DNA of 21,539 nucleotides from a virus, in the IMG/VR virus record IMGVR_UViG_3300024432_000717, positions 1 through 21,539 of that record; one strand, 5' to 3'. Positions 7,528 through 15,134 of this stretch are shown here, one piece after another. The notes under the pieces were generated by a model. That model searched no databases and was not told the origin of the DNA. It saw nothing but the letters and a program-made list of their open reading frames with translations. A program made the position numbers and the translations under genes. Numbering within the stretch: the first letter of the stretch is position 1; every line of letters begins with the position of its first letter.

Positions 7528-7707
7528 ATGAATAAAAATCAAAACAAAAAGGCAATTGCTAAAAAACCTGAAATTAGCGAAGAAAAAGAATTTTTATTAA
7601 GTTTATTTGAAAATAATAAATTAGAAATAAAGAAAGTAAACAAATATTTACATCATTTAAATCACAATAATAAAATTATAAAACAAATAATAGAAAAAGT
7701 GAAATAA
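7528..7707 (+). CDS. Small basic helical protein (59 aa)
   Basis: An uninterrupted ATG-TAA frame of 59 codons fills the space between the candidate terminator and the tail tube gene, ending one base before the latter's ATG. The product is lysine/asparagine-rich with a leucine-rich helix (EEKEFLLSLFENNKLEIKKV) and histidines (HHLNHNN). No strong Shine-Dalgarno and low-complexity AT-rich DNA reduce certainty. Packing and lack of any other use for the space favour a real gene. No function recognised. Confidence 0.55.
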   Translation: MNKNQNKKAIAKKPEISEEKEFLLSLFENNKLEIKKVNKYLHHLNHNNKIIKQIIEKVK

Positions 7708-7708
7708 T

Positions 7709-9172
7709 ATGGGAAAATATGAAAGGCACGACGCAGACGTGTTTCTGTGTCCAAGCAATCCACAAGAAACTTTTAACAACATCACTGGTGGGGCTATCCA
7801 AGCGCTCACAGCAGCTCAGGTATTACCCTATTCCTTAGTCGCGGACGCGTTCCCAGTCATTAAACCAAAAAGACAGGACGAGGAAGCACATGGAGTGGGA
7901 GGTGGAAGAAATCCTACTGGTATTTTAGAGAAACAATACGAAATAGGAGCTGGAACTATTCCGAACAAAACTATATTCGGATTAATGATTCCTAAGATTG
8001 GTGGGGATGTCACGCCAACTCACACGGCAGCTGAAGTAACAACTGTAACAGCTGTTGCAGACGATACAGATAGTTTGGACCTTACATACTTTGAATTTGA
8101 CGTTATGCTAGCAGCAGGAACCATTAAAAAATATTTTCTATGGATAGATATAGACGACGACGGAGCAGCACCAACACCAGCACCAGTTTGCTATGGAGAC
8201 GCAAGAACTGCAGTAAAAACAGTAGGATTAGCAACAGATGCAACGGCAACACAAGTGGCTACTGCAATAGTTGCAGCAATAGACGCCTTAACTGATGTAA
8301 GCGCAGCGGAGACCGCATATCCAGAATTTGCGATAACCAACGACCAAATTGGAGCAGTAGACGATACTCACGATGGCGCAGCACCAACTGGATTTATTTT
8401 TGTAACTTCAACTAACGGAAGGACTAAAATAGAAATTAACTTTCACGAAAACACAATTGAAGGACAAAACTTCGGACTTCACGTCCAGAGGATATTAACT
8501 GGTCAAGATAGAATCATGGATTTGTTTGGAATTACTATTGGAGTTTACGAAATGACTTGTGAAGAGGGAGGTGTAGCAGAAGAAAATATTGATTACACGG
8601 TAGCATCGTTTAAAACTGGGGGAGCAGATATTCCAAAAATGAGAGGTCCGGATGGAGTATTATGGACCAAAAAGAACACGCCATTTCCAAGCGCTAAAAA
8701 GAACTACGGATGGCATTCGTTTAATAAGAACTTCACGTTCACCTGCGGTGGAGCTTTACTATGCACTAAAAGAGCTTTCTCGGTGAGAATAGAAAACGAA
8801 ATTCAACACAACTACGACGGTGGGGGAGAGTTTGCTTCCAAAGCAGATTTTGGTCTAAGACACATCGAAATAGGAATAGAAGCCAAGATACAAGACGTAA
8901 CAATTCTCGAATTAGCAGACCAACACGTAAGCGATTACGCTAACGACATCGTACTCCAGATAAAGGGTATTAGAGGAGCAGATACCAACGATTACATCAT
9001 GTGGGACTTTAGCAAGCTGAGAATTCTTCCAATAGACGAAGCGATAGCAGCACCAGTAGATTGGATGGAAAAGTACAACATAAAGATGAAGTTAGCACCA
9101 GATTGCGTTGCTAAATGCACTATTGAAGGATATTTAAGTTTTGAATATTTTACAGGAAAGGATTGGATTTAA
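7709..9172 (+). CDS. Major tail tube protein with inserted domain
   Basis: 487 aa, long for a tail tube subunit. Tube proteins stack as hexameric rings round the tape measure. The N- and C-terminal parts look like the tube fold (early GxGGxRNPTG region; late ADIPKMRGPDG, FTFTCGGALLCTKRAFSVRIE, DVTILELADQ and a closing EYFTGKDWI). Between about residues 120 and 240 sits a probable insert whose pattern (KKYFLWIDIDDDGAAPTPAP, then ATQVATAIVAAIDAL) matches a repeatedly reused virion surface domain of the type 'yyFWfdvDg.G.dP...A..vAtAiaaAi'. Synteny (just before the chaperone pair) supports the call. The insert would project from the tail surface. Confidence 0.75.
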   Translation: MGKYERHDADVFLCPSNPQETFNNITGGAIQALTAAQVLPYSLVADAFPVIKPKRQDEEAHGVGGGRNPTGILEKQYEIGAGTIPNKTIFGLMIPKIGGDVTPTHTAAEVTTVTAVADDTDSLDLTYFEFDVMLAAGTIKKYFLWIDIDDDGAAPTPAPVCYGDARTAVKTVGLATDATATQVATAIVAAIDALTDVSAAETAYPEFAITNDQIGAVDDTHDGAAPTGFIFVTSTNGRTKIEINFHENTIEGQNFGLHVQRILTGQDRIMDLFGITIGVYEMTCEEGGVAEENIDYTVASFKTGGADIPKMRGPDGVLWTKKNTPFPSAKKNYGWHSFNKNFTFTCGGALLCTKRAFSVRIENEIQHNYDGGGEFASKADFGLRHIEIGIEAKIQDVTILELADQHVSDYANDIVLQIKGIRGADTNDYIMWDFSKLRILPIDEAIAAPVDWMEKYNIKMKLAPDCVAKCTIEGYLSFEYFTGKDWI

Positions 9173-9331
9173 ATGGATGTTATAGACATAAAAGAAGAGT
9201 TAAAAAAATTTAATAAGAATTTCGTTTATTTTTACATAGGTCCGGAAAAACCTAAATATATAGAAATTGAAAATAAAAAAGGTGTTAAAATATGGGAAAA
9301 ACAGAAGAGTTTGATTTTGGAGGAAATGTAA
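9173..9331 (+). CDS. Small ORF (52 aa) overlapping the chaperone start
   Basis: ATG 9173 follows the tail tube stop directly and the frame runs to TAA 9329-9331, overlapping the next gene by 40 bp in another frame. The product has an ordinary composition (MDVIDIKEELKKFNKNFVYF at the N-terminus, then a charged C-terminus) and an AAGGA-like motif lies shortly upstream. Ribosomes ending here could reinitiate on the chaperone gene. The function is unknown, and it may only serve coupling. Confidence 0.5.
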   Translation: MDVIDIKEELKKFNKNFVYFYIGPEKPKYIEIENKKGVKIWEKQKSLILEEM

Positions 9332-9684
9332 TTAAGTTTTTTTCGAGATTGCCTTACAGGATGGAATGTAAATTGGAAGAATTAATCGTTAAAATGTCCG
9401 AAGGTTTGGAAGGAAAGTTATCCGATTTTGAGGATTTAAACGTCGCTAACATGGACATATCCGACTTAAAGGGTTTCGATATGACCAAAAAAATAGCCAT
9501 AAACGATTATCTTTTGACAAATGCGATACGTGATCCAGAAATTTCAGAGGGGGATTTAGATAACTTCGATCACCCTTTAAACGATTATTTTAAGGAGATT
9601 GGGGATTATTTGTTTGACAAATATATAACTCAATATTCTGAGAAAACGCAAGTAAAAAAAAAGCTTACGACATCTCCAAACTAA
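9292..9684 (+). CDS. Tail assembly chaperone, short form (gpG-like)
   Basis: 130 aa with a GGTG Shine-Dalgarno (9280-9283). It is acidic and mixed alpha/beta, lying between tail tube and tape measure genes, the invariable place of the lambda gpG-type tail assembly chaperone that coats the tape measure during tail assembly. Its last codons run through nine A residues (9654-9662) followed by G, giving the perfect slippery heptamer A_AAA_AAG at 9657-9663 in this frame, 21 bases before its stop. A downstream open frame without its own start continues to 9899, the arrangement of gpG/gpGT pairs. The short form should be the major product. Confidence 0.8.
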   Translation: MGKTEEFDFGGNVIKFFSRLPYRMECKLEELIVKMSEGLEGKLSDFEDLNVANMDISDLKGFDMTKKIAINDYLLTNAIRDPEISEGDLDNFDHPLNDYFKEIGDYLFDKYITQYSEKTQVKKKLTTSPN

Positions 9685-9899
9685 GCACGACCTCAGCGCG
9701 GGTAGGGTGGGCACAAAGGAACCCGATAGAGTTTAGGTGGTTAATGGAAATGATGGTCAGAAAAGAACTGGGTGGATATTGTCCGAGAGATCCGTTAAAG
9801 TTCGCGTTTATAGCGTCTGTAATAGCCTTAAACTACGAAAAAGAGGAAAAAACAAATACGGAAGGAAGGTTGCAAAATTTAATAAATAGGAGCAAATAA
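9292..9899 (+). CDS. Tail assembly chaperone, -1 frameshift form (gpGT-like)
   Basis: A -1 slip on A_AAA_AAG (9657-9663) joins 124 residues of the short form to 78 more, about 202 aa. The second frame is open from 9642 to TAA 9897-9899, has no ATG before 9744 and no Shine-Dalgarno, and reads as protein across the whole overlap (AYDISKLSTTSARVGWAQRN, then IEFRWLMEMMVRKELGG and CPRDPLKFAFIASVIALNY). In lambda-like tails the T extension binds the tube protein and recruits it to the tape measure; both forms are needed. A GC-rich stretch (9691-9712) directly downstream might stimulate the slip. The short form ends at 9684. Confidence 0.8.
9657..9663 (+). other. Programmed -1 frameshift site A_AAA_AAG
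   Basis: The heptamer in the zero frame of the gpG-like gene is A_AAA_AAG, the classic tandem-slippage sequence also used in bacterial dnaX. Slipping back one base leads from a stop 21 bases downstream into the long second frame. Confidence 0.82.
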
Positions 9900-10694
9900 A
9901 TGGTATTACCAATAGGATTAATAACAGGGGTTTTTAGCGCAATAGCCAAGACCAAGGCTAAATCTTGGAAGGCCATGAAGGGAGCCATGGGGGCAGTTAA
10001 ATCTGCTGCCGGGCCTATGGCATCGATAGCTAATGCCCTACAAGTTTTCGCTCCTATAATGAAAGTCGTTAACGCTCTATTTAAGGTACTTGGCGGCAAA
10101 ATATTAGTGGCTTTATTGCCGGTTTTGGAACCTCTTTTAGCGATGTTGTCCAGTCCTGAGATGTTGGCGTTAATGACGGATATAGCAGAGATTATAGCCA
10201 TTTCTTTAGAACCCGCGTTCGAAATCCTAACAGACGTTTTAAAAATATCGATACCGATATTAAAGAAAGTAACGGAATTTATTTTGAAAAACGAATGGGC
10301 ATTAAATTTGTTGATATTAGTTTTATCTCCGTTACTATTTTTATTAAAATTACTCACAGATAATTGGGACGATATAGCTGCAGTTCTTAAAGTCGTTGGA
10401 AATGCCTTTATTTGGTTTGTTAACGCTATAATAGATTCGATAAACACGCTAATGAACGCGTTAACCCTCGATACTTGGGCAAACATTCCTAACGTTCCGT
10501 ACCTTCAAAGGGGTACGCCTTACGTGCCTCGGACCGGTCCTTACATTCTACATCGAGGCGAGGAAGTAATTCCAGCGGGAAAGAAAGGTAAGGGAGAGAT
10601 TCACGTTCACATAGACCTAAGAAACGCAGTAGTGGATAACGTCGATAGGTTGTCCCAGCGAATAGCAGAGGCGGTGTTGATACAGATTGGTTAG
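9900..10694 (+). CDS. Tape measure protein (very short)
   Basis: 264 aa with AGGAG (9888-9892) before ATG 9900. It is rich in alanine, leucine and isoleucine with several long hydrophobic helices (for example IALSLEP-type and LNLLILVLSPLLFLLKLLTD near residues 140-160), as in tape measure proteins, which span the tail lumen and set its length. The C-terminal motif GTPYVPRTGPYILHRGEEVI is the family's typical 'G....p..llHrGEeVIP' element, and a basic linker and HVHIDLRNA segment follow. By the usual rule of about 1.5 angstrom per residue the tail would be only some 40 nm. It directly follows the chaperone pair, as expected. Confidence 0.85.
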   Translation: MVLPIGLITGVFSAIAKTKAKSWKAMKGAMGAVKSAAGPMASIANALQVFAPIMKVVNALFKVLGGKILVALLPVLEPLLAMLSSPEMLALMTDIAEIIAISLEPAFEILTDVLKISIPILKKVTEFILKNEWALNLLILVLSPLLFLLKLLTDNWDDIAAVLKVVGNAFIWFVNAIIDSINTLMNALTLDTWANIPNVPYLQRGTPYVPRTGPYILHRGEEVIPAGKKGKGEIHVHIDLRNAVVDNVDRLSQRIAEAVLIQIG

Positions 10695-11211
10695 TGAAAT
10701 TAAAGATTCTATTAATTACGGTTTGTTTATTTTAGAACACGCAGCAGGTAACGATAACACCTGGATCGGCGACGGCGGAATGAAGTTTGCCGATTGGGAT
10801 TTATACACCGAGGGTTTGGAAGGGATACATTTGCCGTACGCGGGCGAGATAAAACACACGCCAACGTTCGAGTTCGATATAATCGATTTTTTCATGGGCG
10901 AGGGTGCCGATATCTCTATGGGTGTAGGGCACGATCTAATAATATTAAACGGTAGATATGGAGGAGCTTCTGAAACCGTAAGAAACGCTAAAATGGCTAA
11001 TTTATTGTTGTTATATGCTAAACATTTAAAAGCTTCCAACGAGATATTATACTTAGGATATAGAAAAAGGGGAGAGATATGGGAACCCTTCACAGATTCC
11101 ACTCCTGCAATCGTTTACTATCTTAAGGGTAAGCTAATCCACGCGTCTTACGAAAGGGCGGAAGACGAGTTGTTTTACAATTGGAAAGTAGTTTTTAGAG
11201 GTATTCAATAA
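10687..11211 (+). CDS. Distal tail / baseplate-like protein
   Basis: 174 aa from a TTG start that overlaps the tape measure stop by 8 bp. The protein is beta-rich at its start (INYGLFILEHAAGNDNTWIG) and end (ELFYNWKVVFRGIQ). Position immediately after the tape measure is where the distal tail protein, which caps the tube tip and anchors the hub, is coded. No signature motif is seen, so the role is inferred from synteny. The stop overlaps the next start as TAATG. Confidence 0.55.
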   Translation: MVSEIKDSINYGLFILEHAAGNDNTWIGDGGMKFADWDLYTEGLEGIHLPYAGEIKHTPTFEFDIIDFFMGEGADISMGVGHDLIILNGRYGGASETVRNAKMANLLLLYAKHLKASNEILYLGYRKRGEIWEPFTDSTPAIVYYLKGKLIHASYERAEDELFYNWKVVFRGIQ

Positions 11212-11441
11212 TGAAAAGAAAATATTTAATTATAAGTATGATATTATTGATGTCGTTACCGTATTTATTAATCGGAACTCATTTCTTAGATGTTTTAGAC
11301 AATTATTATGGAGAAAAGTATATACGCCTTCTTGGTATTACTGTTTCTGTTAACTTATTAAAGGATTTAATATTTATTGTAATTATTGTTATTGTTATTT
11401 TCAATTCAATTATTCTCCTATTGGTGATTCTCGAAAAATGA
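11211..11441 (+). CDS. Small membrane protein with two transmembrane segments
   Basis: 76 aa. Residues about 5-25 (LIISMILLMSLPYLLIGTHF) and 50-74 (IFIVIIVIVIFNSIILLLVI) are strongly hydrophobic, with a charged loop between. It overlaps the previous gene by one base and the next by four (ATGA), so it is clearly part of the tail operon and translationally coupled. Holins are often small two-segment membrane proteins, so a role in lysis or in membrane passage at infection is possible; no lysin gene is recognised beside it. The function remains inference. Confidence 0.72.
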   Translation: MKRKYLIISMILLMSLPYLLIGTHFLDVLDNYYGEKYIRLLGITVSVNLLKDLIFIVIIVIVIFNSIILLLVILEK

Positions 11442-14365
11442 AAGTTTATCTCTACGATGTGTTCCATAGATGCGACTCTGTTGTGGATTGGACTCCTTTT
11501 GATTGTTCTATCGAAATTGATACAACTGAAAAAGTAGAGGGAATAGGCTCTATAAAAATGACTTCTGACGATGTTGCTAATTCTTATATGCGATACAATA
11601 GAACGGTTGATTGGTCGGAATTTAAAACTATTACCTTTTCCGTTTATCATCCAGGTTATACGAACGAGATAGGTGAAATTGGGTTATATACCGACGCAGG
11701 TAACTATAAAGTTTGGAACTTTGATTTTGCGGCCGAATGGACTGAAATAACGATAGATTTGACTTCTACTCCAGATAGTTCTTTAGGAACTTTAGATTTA
11801 TCAAATATAAACTATATTTTTGTAAGCGAAGTCGAATTTGAAACTCCTGGAGAGGATTATTATTTCGATTTTTTTAGAGGTAAATCTATCGATGTTACTT
11901 CAGACATTATCTACATGAAGATTACGGAAGAATTGGGAATGCCTTCCATTGCCGAATTAAAAATTAAAGGAGAGTCTTTAGACCGTTTTAACGCGGGTTT
12001 AGAGCTTGAAATATACGACGCAGACGACGTACTATCTTGGACCGGGAGAATCTTGTATCCCGAATCGGTTTTAGAGGGAACTAAGGTCGTAGGCACATTA
12101 AAAGCGGTGGGCTCTAATTCGCAGTTTAATAATATTTATAGAAAAAATTATACAACTGCAAGGGCTTCGGATTACGTACTTAAGGACGTAATAGATAGCG
12201 CACTACCCAAGTTTACTTACGATGACGAGATAGACGATTTTAGCGCTTTAACTTTTAAATATGACATGAAAACAAAAGTACAAAAATTGTCTAACTACCT
12301 GGCGATGTTAGAAAGAGCAGTAATTCATTATAAGCCAGGCGAAGAAATGTTTTTTAACAAATACAACAACTTAACGGCTTCTGGGAAGTCTTGGAATCAA
12401 AACACTACTAAAGTCAAGATTGTTAATTACACTCCCGCAGCAAATAGGTACATAACAAGGACGCCCGTTATCGGGGCAAACAACGACTTAGGGCAGGTAT
12501 ATTACGTTGGAAAAGCTTCCGATTCTGCCGTTCAGAAATACGGAATAAATCAATTGCAACCTTGGAGAGATTCGGAAATAACCAATTACACGGAAGCCAA
12601 ACAGTTAGGTGACAATTTACTTGCTATATATTCTATGGATACTCAAATGATTTCGTTGCTTACTGTTGGGAAGAAACACGTTCAAGTGGGATATACAATC
12701 GAATTTGCGTGGACAGGGGTATTTTCTATAACTCAAGCAGATTTCTTAGTAACTAAAAGAGTTTGGTATCCTATGAACGATATATGCGAAATCGAACTCA
12801 CGGATAACATATTAACGAGAAAAGCGTTTAACATAAGAGTTATTAACAAATTTTACGACGAAGACGCTCAACAGAGCTACGACAAGCCTGACGTTCCAGA
12901 ATCCACTATGGACGGAGTTGTTCAACCGTTAGTGAGTATTCAAGAATTAAGAGTAGCGGGTATTGGTGGCGCTCATACCTTAGCAAGTCATACTTCTAAA
13001 ACTCATCAAGAATTAACCGATTATAACGCGGAAGCTGACGTAAAACATCTTACTAACGCTCAAGTAGCCGCTTTACACGCAGTTTTAACTAATTTAACTC
13101 AATTGGGTACAAGAAATCACAACGATTTACAAAATATAAGTGCGGATGACATTAAACACATTACAGCCGCACAATTAGGAGCGCTTCATGCTATTGTAGT
13201 TGCTGGTGATTTAGATCACAACGATTTAGCTAATCTTAATGCTGGAGATGTTTATGAACACATAAGCCAAGCTCAAAAGAATGCACTTCACGCTATTGTT
13301 GTTGCGGGAGATTTACTTCATAATAGTTTAGATGGATTGAATGCTGGAGATGTATATGAGCATTTATCAGCTGCTCAAGTGGCAGCATTACACGCTCAGT
13401 TAACAAATCTCACTGAATTAGGTACAAGGAATCATAACGACTTACAAAATATTGACGTAGGAGATATTAATCATTTAACCGATGTTCAAGTAGCTGCGCT
13501 TCACGCCGTGGCTCACGTGTTAGCAACGACAGGACCGCACACAGGAACTCTACCGTGGACAGACTTGAACAAAGCTGGTTCTACTATAAACGATATAGTC
13601 GATGTAGTTATAATTGCTCAAGCAGATAACGAGGTTTTGGCTTGGGATGTAGGAGCAGAGAAATGGATAAATCAAACTCCAGCAGAAGCGGGATTGGCTA
13701 CCTCTGGGCAACTCCACACCCGTTTACACGCTATAACAGACGTTCTCGACCATTCGGCAAGCAATTGGAAGTTATTTTATTCGGATGGAGCAGGGCACGT
13801 AATAGAGTTGGCACTTGGAGCTGACGGCGAAGTTCTTACAAGCACTGGGGCGGCATCTGCACCCGCTTTTGAAGCTGCTGGCGGTGCTGGTGCGAGCGAA
13901 GCTTACGTAAACGCTGCTACCATGATTGGTTCGGCAAATTCGGAATACGTAGTTTGTACGTACAACGAACACACAAAGACCACGAAAGCGGTAAGATATT
14001 GGGGGCAAGGTCTTTCGAACGTAGACGGCTCTAATCCTCAAATCTATTTTGTGTTACCTTTATCAACGAATAGGGGCGGAAAGAAATTATACATAGACGG
14101 GATGAAACTTGCAATTCCCGACGCAGACGCTAACAATTACGTTATGCAAACTGATTTATATGGATATACTTATGCTGGTGGACGCGTCACTATAGATGCA
14201 AACCCAACAGATTATACCGTACCTCAAGAAGTAGAAGACGGGTACGGAACGGTTTACGACGTATCAGGTTACGATTACGTAGGCGTTGCAGTGAGCATGT
14301 TTGTAGATACTGCGAGCGCTTGCGAGATAGGAAACCCGCTATTAGATTGTTATTACGACGATTAA
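11438..14365 (+). CDS. Tail hub-fibre fusion, receptor-binding candidate
   Basis: 975 aa, the largest gene. Residues 1-145 look like a carbohydrate-binding jelly roll (DxTxxVEGIGSIKM, then FKTITFSVYHPG and WTEITIDLTSTP, typical of such modules). Residues 150-470 resemble the tail hub (gp27/Tal-like) region, with IAELKIKGESLDRFNAGLEL, WTGRIL and the WRDSEITNYTEAKQLGDNLL segment. Residues 522-698 hold five repeats of about 32-38 aa built on HNDLxNLxAGDVYEHLxxAQxxALHA, a phage fibre shaft pattern. A linker and a glycine-rich segment (about 805-815) precede a beta-rich C-terminal tip that probably binds the host surface. Combining hub, fibre and sugar-binding domain in one chain suits a minimal tail. 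Confidence 0.78.
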   Translation: MKVYLYDVFHRCDSVVDWTPFDCSIEIDTTEKVEGIGSIKMTSDDVANSYMRYNRTVDWSEFKTITFSVYHPGYTNEIGEIGLYTDAGNYKVWNFDFAAEWTEITIDLTSTPDSSLGTLDLSNINYIFVSEVEFETPGEDYYFDFFRGKSIDVTSDIIYMKITEELGMPSIAELKIKGESLDRFNAGLELEIYDADDVLSWTGRILYPESVLEGTKVVGTLKAVGSNSQFNNIYRKNYTTARASDYVLKDVIDSALPKFTYDDEIDDFSALTFKYDMKTKVQKLSNYLAMLERAVIHYKPGEEMFFNKYNNLTASGKSWNQNTTKVKIVNYTPAANRYITRTPVIGANNDLGQVYYVGKASDSAVQKYGINQLQPWRDSEITNYTEAKQLGDNLLAIYSMDTQMISLLTVGKKHVQVGYTIEFAWTGVFSITQADFLVTKRVWYPMNDICEIELTDNILTRKAFNIRVINKFYDEDAQQSYDKPDVPESTMDGVVQPLVSIQELRVAGIGGAHTLASHTSKTHQELTDYNAEADVKHLTNAQVAALHAVLTNLTQLGTRNHNDLQNISADDIKHITAAQLGALHAIVVAGDLDHNDLANLNAGDVYEHISQAQKNALHAIVVAGDLLHNSLDGLNAGDVYEHLSAAQVAALHAQLTNLTELGTRNHNDLQNIDVGDINHLTDVQVAALHAVAHVLATTGPHTGTLPWTDLNKAGSTINDIVDVVIIAQADNEVLAWDVGAEKWINQTPAEAGLATSGQLHTRLHAITDVLDHSASNWKLFYSDGAGHVIELALGADGEVLTSTGAASAPAFEAAGGAGASEAYVNAATMIGSANSEYVVCTYNEHTKTTKAVRYWGQGLSNVDGSNPQIYFVLPLSTNRGGKKLYIDGMKLAIPDADANNYVMQTDLYGYTYAGGRVTIDANPTDYTVPQEVEDGYGTVYDVSGYDYVGVAVSMFVDTASACEIGNPLLDCYYDD
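13004..13533 (+). repeat. Five-fold coding repeat in the fibre shaft
   Basis: Five imperfect protein repeats on the theme HNDL-(8-11)-EHL-(3)-AQ-(4)-LHA. Units 2 and 5 and units 3 and 4 are closest at DNA level (GGTACAAG.AATCA.AACGA occurs twice, near 13108 and 13421), suggesting duplication and possible recombination between units. Confidence 0.75.
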
Positions 14366-14397
14366 AAATTAAACTAAAAAAGAGGTGAAAAAGAGAA

Positions 14398-14631
14398 ATG
14401 GGATGGAAATTCGGAAGAATGATTGTTGATTTTTGGAAATCAAATTTAGAGAGGAACGTTAAGAGAATCTCTGTAGCAATAGGGGCATTCCTTGTATATG
14501 GTTTAGTCGTGATACCTATGGACCCTGTGTGGAAAGGGGCAATCATAACGCTTGGAAGTTTGATTATCATGTCTATATTTGGCAAGAACGGCAACGGACA
14601 GTCAAAAGAAGTGGAACCTGAATATAAATAA
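14398..14631 (+). CDS. Small membrane protein, holin-like candidate
   Basis: 77 aa with a strong Shine-Dalgarno (GAGGTGA, 14381-14387). The basic N-terminus (WKSNLERNVKR) is followed by two hydrophobic segments (about residues 25-40, ISVAIGAFLVYGLVVI, and 47-62, AIITLGSLIIMSIFG) and a charged tail. It lies after the tail fibre gene, a common place for holins; an archaeal virus could use it for egress. No enzymatic partner is recognised, so lysis is a guess from topology and position. Confidence 0.68.
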   Translation: MGWKFGRMIVDFWKSNLERNVKRISVAIGAFLVYGLVVIPMDPVWKGAIITLGSLIIMSIFGKNGNGQSKEVEPEYK

Positions 14632-14655
14632 TTTTTTTTACAATAAAAGTAAGAA

Positions 14656-14725
14656 AATGAGTGAGTGGGTACTCAGTGACTCACGAAAAAGTAAAATATA
14701 TAAGTAAATAATCATTCATTCACTC
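14656..14725 (+). promoter_or_regulatory. Promoter with clustered TGAGTGA-type operator sites
   Basis: A TATA-like AATATATAA (14695-14703) lies 31 nt before ATG 14726, giving a leaderless mRNA. Upstream, TGAGTGAG, TACTCA and TGACTCAC (14658-14684) contain GTGAGT/ACTCAC (14661-14666, 14679-14684) as an inverted pair. Downstream, CATTCACTCAT (14717-14727) is an inverted near-copy of the first site and covers the start point. Sites on both sides of the TATA box suggest a repressor. Confidence 0.6.
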
Positions 14726-15109
14726 ATGAAAAGTATTTATGTTGTTTTTGAAGACGAAGAATTTAAAACGTTAAAGAAAGCCAAGAAGAAGCTCTCGTGG
14801 CACGACTTCGTTATGTTAGCTGTAAAGCGCAACCCCAAACCTTCAGGTGTGGCGTGGTTAGACGAATCGGAGGAGGGTTTGAAAAGAACGGAACTTACTC
14901 AAAAGGATTTTGACGAACATGGGAAACCTACAACCGATGGAGATATAGAGCCGGAATTGGAGAAGGATAGCGATTTCCTTAACTTTAATAGAGCTATGGA
15001 AATAATTAAAGAGCTGGATTCGGAGTTCGATTTTAAGGGTAAAACGGGACCGGAGTTAAGCAGACACGCCATCGAACTAATGAATTCCCTGAATTCATCA
15101 GGGAAATGA
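14726..15109 (+). CDS. Separately controlled accessory protein (127 aa)
   Basis: Charged, soluble protein of unknown family. The N-terminal half has a beta-alpha start (MKSIYVVFEDEEFKTLKKAK, then LSWHDFVMLAVKRN) that is compatible with a small ribbon-helix-helix-like or regulatory fold; the C-terminal half is helical (RAMEIIKELDSEFDFKGK). Its leaderless start and private operator-rich promoter set it apart from the late operon that it follows, so it may be expressed at another time, as an autoregulator or superinfection/host-interaction gene. A hairpin overlaps its last codons. Confidence 0.65.
   Translation: MKSIYVVFEDEEFKTLKKAKKKLSWHDFVMLAVKRNPKPSGVAWLDESEEGLKRTELTQKDFDEHGKPTTDGDIEPELEKDSDFLNFNRAMEIIKELDSEFDFKGKTGPELSRHAIELMNSLNSSGK
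15085..15105. terminator. Hairpin at the convergent gene ends
   Basis: TTCCCTGA (15085-15092) and TCAGGGAA (15098-15105) form a perfect 8-bp stem with a five-base loop. It lies at the very end of the rightward gene and 30 bp from the stop of the leftward operon, so it could end transcription or protect RNA ends from both sides. Confidence 0.5.
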
Positions 15110-15134
15110 TATTTGGCGAGGACTGATTTTTAAC

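Noticed and set aside
9833-10486. 217-aa minus-strand frame opposite the tape measure
   Set aside because: It is the antisense of a well-supported gene with strong family motifs, and no promoter or ribosome site is seen.
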